From: Thiotrichaceae bacterium
GTDB taxonomy: Bacteria; Pseudomonadota; Gammaproteobacteria; Thiotrichales; Thiotrichaceae
DNA: 7,198 nucleotides
Assembly (NCBI GenBank): GCA_027024625.1
Contig: JALVRY010000052.1
Location: 1-7,198 of the forward strand
Direction: 5' to 3'
Positions 1 through 6,521 of this stretch are shown one piece after another. The notes beneath the pieces were generated by a model. The model searched no databases. It saw nothing but the letters and a program-made list of their open reading frames with translations, and was not told where the DNA came from. The translations under genes and the position numbers were made by a program. Position 1 is the first letter of the stretch. Every line of letters begins with the position of its first letter.

Positions 1-30
1 CGCATCGTGCTAATAAAGACAAGCTTTTAA

Positions 31-60
31 TCTGTGTTTATCTGCGTGCATCTGTGGTTA
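31..60. repeat. Three tandem 10-bp units, consensus TCTGYGKNNA
   Basis: Three units follow one another without a gap: TCTGTGTTTA, TCTGCGTGCA and TCTGTGGTTA. The period equals about one helical turn, so the TCTG cores would face the same side of the DNA. The array lies about 30 bp beyond the thrC stop codon in non-coding sequence. I recall similar TCTGTGT-type intergenic strings from unrelated bacterial genomes but cannot confirm that here. The function is unknown; it could be a protein-binding array or a degenerate mobile repeat. Confidence 0.6.
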
Positions 61-67
61 ATTTTTA

Positions 68-89
68 TTAACTGCGTAACATCAGTTAA
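68..89 (-). terminator. Small stem-loop just after thrC; weak terminator candidate
   Basis: TTAACTG at 68-74 and CAGTTAA at 83-89 form a perfect 7-bp stem with an 8-base loop. It begins three bases past the thrC stop. The stem is AT-rich, and the bases following it in the thrC direction are not a clean T-run, so this is a poor intrinsic terminator. It may only be a small dyad. Confidence 0.25.
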
Positions 90-91
90 AA

Positions 92-1561
92 TTATAAAAA
101 TGCTAAAATCTCTTTTTCTATCTCTTCTTTATCAATCACAACATCCTGAACGATATCTAACTCAAATAAAGCGTTAATCTGTGCTGGTATTTCAATATTG
201 GCTTTAGCTGCAATCGCCTTTAACGCATCTTGATCACTTATATCCGTTTCACCTGTTAACGCATTTGCAATCGTTGGTGAGAACTTAGTCCACTCTGCCG
301 TAGAATAAGCAACGGTTATCAAATCTTTGTCTTTACATGTCTCATAGGTTTTGAAGCATGTCGCTGTATGTGGATCCATCAAATAACCTTCACTATAGGT
401 ATCTTGGATATACTTCTTACCTTCTTCATCTGTGCAAAAATCTGCCGAGAAAACTTCTTGTAACTGCTCTAACTCATTTGCTGTTAAAACATAATATTTT
501 TCTTCATCCAGTTGTAACATCAACTCTTTTGTACGTGCCGAACCAAACATATCAAACAAAATTCGTTCAACATTCGATGACTTTAAAATATCCATCGCAG
601 GAGAGGTGGTGGGTATAACCGATGAGTCTCTTAAATCATATTTTCCTGTAGAGATCCATTGTGTTAATACGTTGTTATTATTTGAGGCAATAAGAATTTT
701 CTCTACTGGTAGCCCCATCTTCATTGCATAATAACCACCCAATGCATTACCAAAATTTCCACTCGGCACATCAAGATAAATAAAATCACCTAAGTTAATT
801 GCTTTTTGACGTACTAATTCCAAATAACTATGAATATGATAAATAAGTTGAAAGATTATTCGCCCGAAATTAACTGAATTTGCGGCAGACAAATGAATAT
901 TCTTTTCTTTTAATTTCTCATTAAATGTCTCAGAAGCGAGTAACAGTTTCAGGGCACTTTGTGCATCATCAAAGTCACCATGGATACCAATAACTTTTAA
1001 ATTGTCTGCATCTTCTGTCACCATTTGTAAGCGTTGAACATCGGATGTGCCACCATCAGGATACAAACAGACCACTTGAACATTCTGGCGATTCTTAAAT
1101 GTTTCTAGAGCTGCGGGACCTGTATCACCGCTGGTCGCTGCTAAAATAAGGTAATTTTCATCTCGTTGTTTAGCTAATGAAGATAACACCACACCAAAAG
1201 GTTGAAGTGCCATATCTTTAAAAGCCCGAGTTGGCCCATGATATAACTCGCTGATATAGAGATCATCTTTCACCTTTACCAGTGGAGCTGGGTTATTGGC
1301 ATCATCGAAGTGATTATAAAGACTAACAGCTTCATCTATTACATTTTGCTCAATATCAATTCCAAATTCTTCCAACACATCCAAGGCCATCATTTGATAG
1401 TTTGAATCAAGGTGTTTCTCTAAAAAGGACAACCCTAATGTTGGTAAAAACTTAGGCGAATAAATGCCTCCAAAAGATGACATTGGTCCCAAAATAGCTT
1501 CAGAAAAAGTTACTTCCGCTGGTCTCTTACCATCATTGCCACGTGTTTCTATAAAATTCAT
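92..1561 (-). CDS. thrC: Threonine synthase
   Basis: This PLP-dependent cytoplasmic enzyme converts O-phospho-L-homoserine to L-threonine, the last step of threonine synthesis. The protein is 489 residues and appears complete. The PLP lysine is K115 in the segment HGPTRAFKD (108-116). SGDTG at 144-148 is the conserved loop of fold-type II enzymes, PSGNFGNALGG at 267-277 is the phosphate-cradling region, and DPHTA lies at 396-400. The N-terminus MNFIETRGN is the usual family start. The frame can be extended eight codons to a TTG at 1585, but the ATG at 1561 has a TAGGG Shine-Dalgarno-like site six bases upstream and matches the family start, so I chose it. It lies downstream of hom, as is common, but 227 bp separate them and hold a decayed repeat. 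The overall wording, including the ending KEEIEKEILAFL, resembles Campylobacterota ThrC rather than the usual gammaproteobacterial form; that comparison is from memory. Confidence 0.96.
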   Translation of the reverse strand: MNFIETRGNDGKRPAEVTFSEAILGPMSSFGGIYSPKFLPTLGLSFLEKHLDSNYQMMALDVLEEFGIDIEQNVIDEAVSLYNHFDDANNPAPLVKVKDDLYISELYHGPTRAFKDMALQPFGVVLSSLAKQRDENYLILAATSGDTGPAALETFKNRQNVQVVCLYPDGGTSDVQRLQMVTEDADNLKVIGIHGDFDDAQSALKLLLASETFNEKLKEKNIHLSAANSVNFGRIIFQLIYHIHSYLELVRQKAINLGDFIYLDVPSGNFGNALGGYYAMKMGLPVEKILIASNNNNVLTQWISTGKYDLRDSSVIPTTSPAMDILKSSNVERILFDMFGSARTKELMLQLDEEKYYVLTANELEQLQEVFSADFCTDEEGKKYIQDTYSEGYLMDPHTATCFKTYETCKDKDLITVAYSTAEWTKFSPTIANALTGETDISDQDALKAIAAKANIEIPAQINALFELDIVQDVVIDKEEIEKEILAFL

Positions 1562-1567
1562 TTTTAA

Positions 1568-1572
1568 CCCTA
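1568..1572 (-). promoter_or_regulatory. thrC ribosome binding site
   Basis: On the minus strand TAGGG is followed by six bases and then the ATG at 1561-1559. It supports this ATG over the TTG eight codons upstream. Confidence 0.55.
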
Positions 1573-1624
1573 GTTCACTATCCAATTATGTATGCAGTTT
1601 TACTGATAATAATACCCTGCATTC

Positions 1625-1792
1625 CTAGGTGGCTGCACAAGAATAGAAAGCCTAATGAAAATCACAGGAGTGTTATAATGTTAGGTTTATTGAAAGAAAT
1701 GAATAGCAGTAGCTATTTAACGAATTCAATAAGCTAAGTTATGACATTCATGGGATTTGCAGTAGCTTACATATTCTCTAACAACCTCCTAG
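1625..1792 (+). mobile_element. Decayed copy of the CTAG-bounded palindromic MITE (copy 3)
   Basis: The 168-bp segment starts and ends with CTAG. Its right end, TATTCTCTAACAACCTC before the final CTAG, matches the right terminal repeat of the copy at 3256-3422 except for a few changes. The preceding GCAGTAG is shared as well. The left end, GTGGCTGCACAAGAATA, is more worn. The centre keeps the family's AATAG / CTATT dyad (AATAGC 1702-1707, GCTATT 1712-1717) followed by TTAAC, at the expected midpoint. Length, ends and centre agree, but the sequence between them has diverged strongly, so this looks like an old insertion. It has the same orientation as the copy at 3256-3422. It encodes nothing and separates hom from thrC. 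Confidence 0.72.
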
Positions 1793-3096
1793 CCCAATGA
1801 TTCAACTCGAATACGAGTAATTTTTCTACAAACAACATCTAGTGCTTCAAGGCTTGAGATTGCATCATTCATATCACCTTCTCGCACAACATGCGTTAGC
1901 ATAATAATGGTTGCTTTATCATCCTTGGGTTCTTTCTGAATAATTGCTTCGATACTAATATTGCTAGCTCCCAGTATTTGCGTCATCTCGGCCATTACGC
2001 CTGGTTTATCTTCCGCACAAATTCGAAGGTAAAAAGCTGTTTGTACTTCACTCATTGGCAAGATAGGAGTATCTGCCAATAAATCAGACTGAAATGCTAA
2101 ATGTGGTACACGATTATGTGGATCAGCAGTTAATGCTCTAGCCACATCAATAATATCAGCAACAACTGCCGACGCCGTTGGTTCATCACCTGCTCCAGCG
2201 CCATAATAGAGCGTTGGACCAACAGCATCACCTTGCACCAATACAGCATTCATTACACCATCAACATTGGCAATTAATCGCCGCTCTGGAATCATGGTTG
2301 GATGAACACGCTGCTCAATTCCAGCTTCAACACGTCTTGCAATACCAAGATGCTTAATGCGATAACCTAATTCAGATGCATATTCAACATCTTCTCGGGT
2401 GATTTTACTGATTCCTTCTGTATAGGTCTTATCAAACTGTAGCGGGATACCATAAGCCAAAGAGGATAAAATACTTAATTTATGTGCAGCATCGATACCT
2501 TCAACATCAAAGGTAGGATCAGCTTCTGCATAACCCAATTCTTGTGCCTCAGCTAACACATCCGCAAAGTTACGCCCTTTATCTCGCATCTCAGTTAAGA
2601 TGAAATTACCTGTACCATTAATAATGCCAGCCAACCACTCAATATGATTAGCGGACAAGCCTTCTCGCATTGCCTTAATAATAGGTATACCACCTGCAAC
2701 AGCTGCCTCAAAAGCAACCATCACGCCTTTCTCTTGAGCTTTTGCAAAAATCTCATCACCATGCAGTGCAATTAGGGCTTTATTTGCTGTTACAACATGT
2801 TTGCCATTTTCAATGGATTGTAATACCAACTCTTTCGCTGGGGAATAACCACCAATTAATTCAACAACAATATCAATATCAGGATCATTGACCACATCAG
2901 TTGCTTCTTGCGTTACTCGAATATCTTCACTTAAAGAGAGTTCATCAACACGTCCCAAATCCAATGTTGCAACATGATCAACAATAATGCTACGCCCGAC
3001 TCTACGCGCAATTTCATCCGCATTACGTCTGAGAACAACTGCTGTTCCTCCGCCGACTGTTCCCAGCCCCAAAAGGCCAACTTTTACTGGATCCAT
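1789..3096 (-). CDS. hom: Homoserine dehydrogenase (monofunctional, ACT-domain)
   Basis: Reduces L-aspartate 4-semialdehyde to L-homoserine with NAD(P)H in the cytoplasm, at the branch to threonine, methionine and isoleucine. The 435-residue length is normal for monofunctional enzymes without an aspartokinase domain. The nucleotide-binding motif GLGTVGGG is at 10-17. TANKALIA (103-110) carries a conserved lysine, and FEAAVAGGIPII (129-140) and NGTGNFIL (160-167) are family signatures. EADPTFDVEGIDAAHK (191-206) holds the catalytic acidic and lysine residues. A C-terminal ACT domain (about 355-430) suggests allosteric feedback, classically by threonine. An upstream in-frame ATG at 3129 would add 11 residues, but the ATG at 3096 has AAGGAA five bases before it and starts right at the Rossmann fold. 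The stop codon TAG (1791-1789) is part of the CTAG closing the neighbouring repeat, yet the C-terminus looks full length. Confidence 0.97.
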   Translation of the reverse strand: MDPVKVGLLGLGTVGGGTAVVLRRNADEIARRVGRSIIVDHVATLDLGRVDELSLSEDIRVTQEATDVVNDPDIDIVVELIGGYSPAKELVLQSIENGKHVVTANKALIALHGDEIFAKAQEKGVMVAFEAAVAGGIPIIKAMREGLSANHIEWLAGIINGTGNFILTEMRDKGRNFADVLAEAQELGYAEADPTFDVEGIDAAHKLSILSSLAYGIPLQFDKTYTEGISKITREDVEYASELGYRIKHLGIARRVEAGIEQRVHPTMIPERRLIANVDGVMNAVLVQGDAVGPTLYYGAGAGDEPTASAVVADIIDVARALTADPHNRVPHLAFQSDLLADTPILPMSEVQTAFYLRICAEDKPGVMAEMTQILGASNISIEAIIQKEPKDDKATIIMLTHVVREGDMNDAISSLEALDVVCRKITRIRVESLG

Positions 3097-3255
3097 TTTA
3101 TTTCCTTGATATTGAGTGAATCTATGCATTTATGCTGTTGTTACATGAGAACACACAGAAGCCTCTGATTAAGACGGATGAATTTTTCATCAATAAAATG
3201 CCCTTAACTTAAATCAGTGACTCTTTACGCAACAACACAGCTAGCTACTAAAAAG
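3097..3255 (-). other. hom leader region
   Basis: This is non-coding sequence between the palindromic repeat and hom. It contains a short hairpin (GATGAA 3177-3182, TTCATC 3186-3191, 3-base loop) and a 6-bp inverted pair CTAGCT (3241-3246) / AGCTAG (3254-3259) that touches the repeat boundary. I looked for a threonine- or isoleucine-rich leader peptide as in the E. coli thr attenuator and found none. I see no convincing -35/-10 pair, although a hom promoter may well lie here. Confidence 0.4.
3102..3107 (-). promoter_or_regulatory. hom ribosome binding site
   Basis: AAGGAA on the minus strand ends five bases before the ATG at 3096. It is a strong Shine-Dalgarno match and favours this start over the ATG at 3129. 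Confidence 0.7.
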
Positions 3256-3422
3256 CTAGGAGGCTGTCTGAGAATATGAATCGTAGCGAGGGAAAGCTGA
3301 TTTGAGCCAGATTTTTCATCAATTTGAGGCGAATAGTCATTCTATTTAACAAGAGTTGAGGGAAAATCTAGCTAAATTCAGCTTTTCCGCAGTAGGTTCA
3401 CTATTCTCAAACAGCCTCCTAG
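3256..3422 (+). mobile_element. CTAG-bounded palindromic MITE, copy 1
   Basis: The 167-bp non-coding element has CTAG at both ends. Its terminal inverted repeats are GAGGCTGTCTGAGAATA on the left and TATTCTCAAACAGCCTC on the right. The inverted symmetry continues through the interior to a 5-base loop (3337-3341) between AATAG and CTATT, so the whole element is one imperfect palindrome. The copy at 5380-5546, read on the opposite strand, has the same length and differs at only 13 positions by my count. No coding frame is present, so it would need a transposase supplied elsewhere. The CTAG edges could be a 4-bp target duplication or a TA duplication within CTAG, as described for IS630-type transposases. 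It starts 9 bp after the batD stop codon. Confidence 0.85.
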
Positions 3423-3430
3423 TGTACCGA

Positions 3431-5233
3431 TCATTCTTCTGGATACAAAGAAGAAATTCGTGAAGTTGATTTGGCCTGTATTTTCTTGATACGGTAGTCT
3501 AAAAGCAGGTCGCATAACTTAGCACAGTGCCAATTGCTTCGCTCGGAAGCATACAAAGCTTTCATTAATTGCTTAATTTCTAAACTTAGACTTGTATCCG
3601 TTACTTCATCAGCAATATTTTGCAAGTTTGAATTAGGCAGCTGCAAATAGGCTTGCCCCCAGACAATGATAGCATCCCTTAATTGCTTATTGTCCTGACT
3701 TTCACAAGCTTGCTCTACTAATTTTAAAGCATCGACTGCTGAAAGCTGGTGACTCTTTCTATCTGTTGCTTTACCTAATTCTCTAGACATTTTAGGTTGT
3801 CGCCACAATAAATAAAGAACAAAAATCAAAAGAGCAAACAACAGCATTGAGATATAAAACCACACTGTTTCTCCTTTTGTCTGCTTAGAGCTGGTGGCAT
3901 CAAGATTAGTAACTGAATTGCCAGTACTAGTCGCCACTTTTGAAACTGTTTTTTGGGTTGATCCCATAACTGGCTGAGGAGCTGGTGCTGTTTGCTGTGC
4001 TGGAGTCTGTATAGGTTGTGTTGCTGGCGTGACGGTAGATGTACCTGTTGCTTTTAAAGTTTTAGCTGGAATAGTCGCTGTTTTCTGCGATTCTGTTTTT
4101 GTATCCCACCACGAAACACGTATCTCAGGAATTTTAAACTCACCCGCATTAGCAGCAACCACAACAACTTTTTCTTGTCTTGTTCCGATAATTTCTTGGC
4201 TATTTGAGTCATTATGTAATACAGCTTGGTCATGGTATGCCTTTAGACCCGTAGGCATATCCACTGTTACTTGGGGTAATTGCTCTGCTCGCAGGCCATT
4301 AGCAATGATCCCAATGGTTAGGGTAATTGGCTCCCCTGTTTTTGCTTTCTCTGGTGGTATTGACCAATTAGCATGCAAGGTTAGATTTGTCGCAGGCAAC
4401 CAGTGTTTGCCATTAAAAGCCGTTGCCTGTGGTTTTACCTCAACAGTAAAAGCAGGAGAATAGCGGCGCACTAACTGCCCAGTAGGCCGACTAAAAAATC
4501 CAAAATTTTGTTGCTGTGAGCCACGCTCAATTAACCGTCCCTCAAAAAAAGTCGGTGCTATTTCAATCTTACCGCTTTGAATGGGGAAGATAGCATAACG
4601 ACGTTCTGTCACTTTATACTGTCGACCATTTTTCATTTCAGTATATTCGCGATCACTACCTAGCTTTTCGATATCCATTTTACCCGCCTTTGGTTGCGGC
4701 GTAGTGAGTGTTGCATTTCGAAAAAAATCACGAGCAAAATAAAGTCGCTGCGTATAAACAAGCTGTTGCTGCACATATACTGATTTTGCACTAAGCTCCG
4801 CCTCCACAATAATATCTTGGGACACCTGTCCACCCTGCTGAGCAGGTGGTGTAGAAGCAACAATTAATTCAATCGATGGACTTTGCTCTGAGCCAAACTG
4901 TATTGCTGGAATCGTTATATTTCCTGCTTTTTTAGGAAATAAAGAAATATTCCAAGAAATATTCTGTGTCACATCTCCATTAATCATTCGCACACTACTG
5001 CTTTTACCCTGACGTAGAATGTCAAAATCTTTTGTTAACGGGGAAAAATCTGGATCACCTGACGGATTAGCATCAGCAGAGAATGTTAGTGTAAATTGTT
5101 CACCTAGGACGATAGGAGAACGATCTGCTTGCACTGTGATATTTGCCGCTTGGACAAGGCTGCTAAATATAAGCAACATCAGCGACAATATGTAGGATAC
5201 CTTATATTTTTTTGATATTTTTTGGATGTACAT
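3431..5233 (-). CDS. batD: BatD-family exported membrane protein
   Basis: This 600-residue protein has BatD ("oxygen tolerance") architecture. An N-terminal signal peptide has a basic start, a hydrophobic stretch at about 12-27 and probable cleavage after VQA at residue 29. The mature part opens with ITVQADRSPIVLGEQFTLTF, typical of BatD, in which a first Ig-like beta domain covers a protein of interest's early region. Further beta-rich domains reach about residue 390. A Thr/Pro/Gln/Ser-rich linker (about 394-455), one transmembrane helix (457-477) and a roughly 120-residue helical cytoplasmic tail follow. The bulk should be periplasmic. Bat proteins usually occur with MoxR ATPase, DUF58 and von Willebrand A proteins (BatA/BatB) and are linked to envelope stress, but the molecular role of BatD is not settled. 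Neighbours here are rpoS and hom, each separated by a palindromic repeat, so it looks like an orphan. The ribosome site before the ATG is weak. Family assignment is firm; function is not. Confidence 0.85.
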   Translation of the reverse strand: MYIQKISKKYKVSYILSLMLLIFSSLVQAANITVQADRSPIVLGEQFTLTFSADANPSGDPDFSPLTKDFDILRQGKSSSVRMINGDVTQNISWNISLFPKKAGNITIPAIQFGSEQSPSIELIVASTPPAQQGGQVSQDIIVEAELSAKSVYVQQQLVYTQRLYFARDFFRNATLTTPQPKAGKMDIEKLGSDREYTEMKNGRQYKVTERRYAIFPIQSGKIEIAPTFFEGRLIERGSQQQNFGFFSRPTGQLVRRYSPAFTVEVKPQATAFNGKHWLPATNLTLHANWSIPPEKAKTGEPITLTIGIIANGLRAEQLPQVTVDMPTGLKAYHDQAVLHNDSNSQEIIGTRQEKVVVVAANAGEFKIPEIRVSWWDTKTESQKTATIPAKTLKATGTSTVTPATQPIQTPAQQTAPAPQPVMGSTQKTVSKVATSTGNSVTNLDATSSKQTKGETVWFYISMLLFALLIFVLYLLWRQPKMSRELGKATDRKSHQLSAVDALKLVEQACESQDNKQLRDAIIVWGQAYLQLPNSNLQNIADEVTDTSLSLEIKQLMKALYASERSNWHCAKLCDLLLDYRIKKIQAKSTSRISSLYPEE

Positions 5234-5379
5234 AACCGTTACTGTCTTTTGAGTAATTTGCAGAGATACTAATCTATGTCTTAATCAAAAAAAAGCAACA
5301 CAAAGAGTTCAACATGCTAAAAATAATGTAACTGAGGGCAACTACTCAGAAAAGTAGCACTGTAATACAACATGGATAC
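5234..5379 (-). other. batD leader with weak promoter candidate
   Basis: This is non-coding sequence between the repeat and batD. On the minus strand TTGCTT (5298-5293) and TAGATT (5276-5271) are 16 bases apart and could be a weak sigma-70 promoter, with a run of T's between them. A 5-bp hairpin CTACT/AGTAG lies at 5342-5357. No Shine-Dalgarno of quality precedes the batD ATG. The promoter call is tentative. Confidence 0.25.
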
Positions 5380-5546
5380 CTAGGAGGCTGTCTGAGAATA
5401 GTGAGCCTACTGCGGAAAAGCTAAATTTGGCTAGATTTCCCCTCAATTTTCGTTAAATAGAACAACTATTCGCCTCAAATTGATGAAAAATCTAGCTCAA
5501 ATCAGCTTTCCCTCGCTACGACTCATATTCTCGGACAGCCTCCTAG
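5380..5546 (-). mobile_element. CTAG-bounded palindromic MITE, copy 2 (inverted)
   Basis: The 167-bp element is the reverse complement of the copy at 3256-3422, with 13 differences by hand count, all of them transitions. It has the same CTAG edges, and its ends are GAGGCTGTCTGAGAATA and TATTCTCGGACAGCCTC. The left arm (AAAGCTAAATTTGGCTAGAT and onward) and the right arm pair across a loop near 5463. It is non-coding and lies 28 bp after the rpoS stop. With copy 1 it brackets batD as an inverted pair. Confidence 0.85.
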
Positions 5547-5560
5547 GAGCTTGTCCGAGA
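5529..5560. repeat. Solo terminal repeat fused to MITE copy 2, forming a 32-bp palindrome
   Basis: The CTAG at 5543-5546 that closes copy 2 is also the start of another repeat end, CTAGGAGCTTGTCCGAGA, which resembles the family's left terminus. The junction makes a compact palindrome: TCTCGGACA (5529-5537) pairs perfectly with TGTCCGAGA (5552-5560) around the perfect CTCCTAGGAG (5540-5549). It ends 14 bp before the rpoS stop codon in genome coordinates, so the rpoS mRNA would carry a strong hairpin just after its last codon. There is no following U-run, so it is not a textbook terminator. It may be the remnant of another element, or of the insertion target. Confidence 0.65.
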
Positions 5561-5574
5561 TATAGCAGAAAGCA

Positions 5575-6468
5575 TTAGGTAGCAAAAAGACTCTCACCTG
5601 AATAGCCTTTATTTTCTAATATTCTCCGCAAACGCTTTAATGCATCCATCTGGATTTGTCTTACCCGTTCACGTGTCAAACCCAACTCAGAACCAACTTG
5701 CTCGAGTGTAGAACGGTCATGACCATGCAAACCAAAACGACGTACTACAACCTCTTTCTGTTTATAATCTAATTGGGCTAACCAGCTGTCAACTGAGTGA
5801 GCAATATCATCATCATCTGTCGCAGCATCAGGTTCTGGTGCAGATTTTTCAGCAACGAAATCTACTAACGGACTATCCCCTTCTTTACCTACTTTTACAT
5901 CTAGCGAACCGATACGCTCAGCATGATTAAGTAGTTTTCGAATATTTTCAGCTGGTTTGTCTAATGCATCAGCAACATCCTGTATACTAGGTTCATAGCC
6001 TGTTTTTTGTGTCAATTCTCTAAATTTGCGAAGGTAGGCATTTAATTCTTTATTAACATGAATAGGTAAACGGATTGTACGCGTCTGGTTCATAATGGCT
6101 CGTTCTATATTTTGTCGAATCCACCACGTTGCATAAGTAGAAAAACGGAAGCCCCTTTCAGGGTCAAACTTTTCTACCGCATGAATCAATCCTAGATTAC
6201 CTTCTTCAATCAAATCAGGAAGCGGCAAGCCTCTTCCCATATAGCGACGCGCTATTTTAACAACAAGGCGTAAGTTACATACAATCATTTTTTTACGCCC
6301 AAATTCATCACCTTGACGAGCGAGTCTTCCATATTTTTTTTCTTCATCGGGCGTAAGTAAAGGAGAGAATTCAATTTCTTTTAAGTAGAGTTGGGTTGCA
6401 TCTAAATCTCGACGTGCCACCTTTTTAACAGTGGATAAGGGTGTTTGGGGAGTTGCTTTGGGTTGCAT
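5575..6468 (-). CDS. rpoS: RNA polymerase sigma factor RpoS
   Basis: Sigma-70-family factor of the general stress and stationary-phase response, directing core RNA polymerase to its promoters. Region 1.2 starts at about residue 21 ([12 protein letters not shown]). Region 2 spans about 57-128 and includes [23 protein letters not shown] and the -10 recognition helix [18 protein letters not shown] (108-125). Region 3 is at about 137-205. Region 4 ends the protein, with the -35-binding helix-turn-helix [20 protein letters not shown] at 254-273. DLDATQLYL and GESLFAT-like ends are RpoS hallmarks that separate it from RpoD and RpoH. At 297 residues it is 33 shorter than E. coli RpoS (330), the deficit being the acidic N-terminal stretch, which is replaced by about 20 mostly basic residues. 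K140 in HVNKEL aligns with E. coli K173, the residue needed for RssB-mediated turnover. The ATG at 6468 is preceded by GGTGG and AAAGGA. nlpD, its common upstream partner, is absent. Confidence 0.96.
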   Translation of the reverse strand: MQPKATPQTPLSTVKKVARRDLDATQLYLKEIEFSPLLTPDEEKKYGRLARQGDEFGRKKMIVCNLRLVVKIARRYMGRGLPLPDLIEEGNLGLIHAVEKFDPERGFRFSTYATWWIRQNIERAIMNQTRTIRLPIHVNKELNAYLRKFRELTQKTGYEPSIQDVADALDKPAENIRKLLNHAERIGSLDVKVGKEGDSPLVDFVAEKSAPEPDAATDDDDIAHSVDSWLAQLDYKQKEVVVRRFGLHGHDRSTLEQVGSELGLTRERVRQIQMDALKRLRRILENKGYSGESLFAT

Positions 6469-6492
6469 AGAAAACCACCGTCCTTTATATCT

Positions 6493-6498
6493 ATTATA
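6493..6498 (-). promoter_or_regulatory. Candidate rpoS -10 box TATAAT
   Basis: A perfect TATAAT lies on the minus strand 24 bases before the rpoS ATG. A start about six bases further on would give a short leader that still includes the AAAGGACGGTGG ribosome site. No good -35 box sits 16-18 bases upstream; the nearby TTGACG is too close. It may depend on an activator or be fortuitous. Confidence 0.35.
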
Positions 6499-6521
6499 CC
6501 TTTGGTCGTCAATTTTGGAGC

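Noticed and set aside
358..618. Plus-strand frame of 86 codons inside thrC
   Set aside because: It is antisense to a firmly identified gene and its translation shows no recognisable domain.
1561..1585. Eight-codon N-terminal extension of thrC starting at TTG 1585
   Set aside because: The ATG at 1561 has a Shine-Dalgarno-like site and matches the conserved family start MNFIETRG.
1671..1679. Extended -10-like TGTTATAAT on the plus strand inside copy 3
   Set aside because: It has no -35 partner, points antisense to hom, and lies in decayed repeat sequence, so chance is the simplest explanation.
3097..3129. Eleven-codon N-terminal extension of hom starting at ATG 3129
   Set aside because: AAGGAA lies five bases before the ATG at 3096, and the Rossmann fold begins directly there.
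2974..3168. Plus-strand frame of 64 codons over the start of hom
   Set aside because: It is antisense to the hom N-terminus and leader, with no recognisable product.
3097..3255. Threonine attenuator leader peptide before hom
   Set aside because: No short frame rich in Thr or Ile codons and no terminator/antiterminator pair could be found.
3256..3422. CRISPR repeat or phage attachment site as an explanation for the repeats
   Set aside because: There are no spaced direct repeats, cas genes or integrase; the full-length palindrome with terminal inverted repeats fits a MITE better.
4029..4463. Plus-strand frame of 144 codons inside batD
   Set aside because: It is antisense to batD, with no family resemblance and no convincing ribosome site; it is best explained as a shadow of batD codon use.
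4660..4863. Minus-strand frame of 67 codons inside batD
   Set aside because: It overlaps batD in another frame and shows no recognisable protein features.
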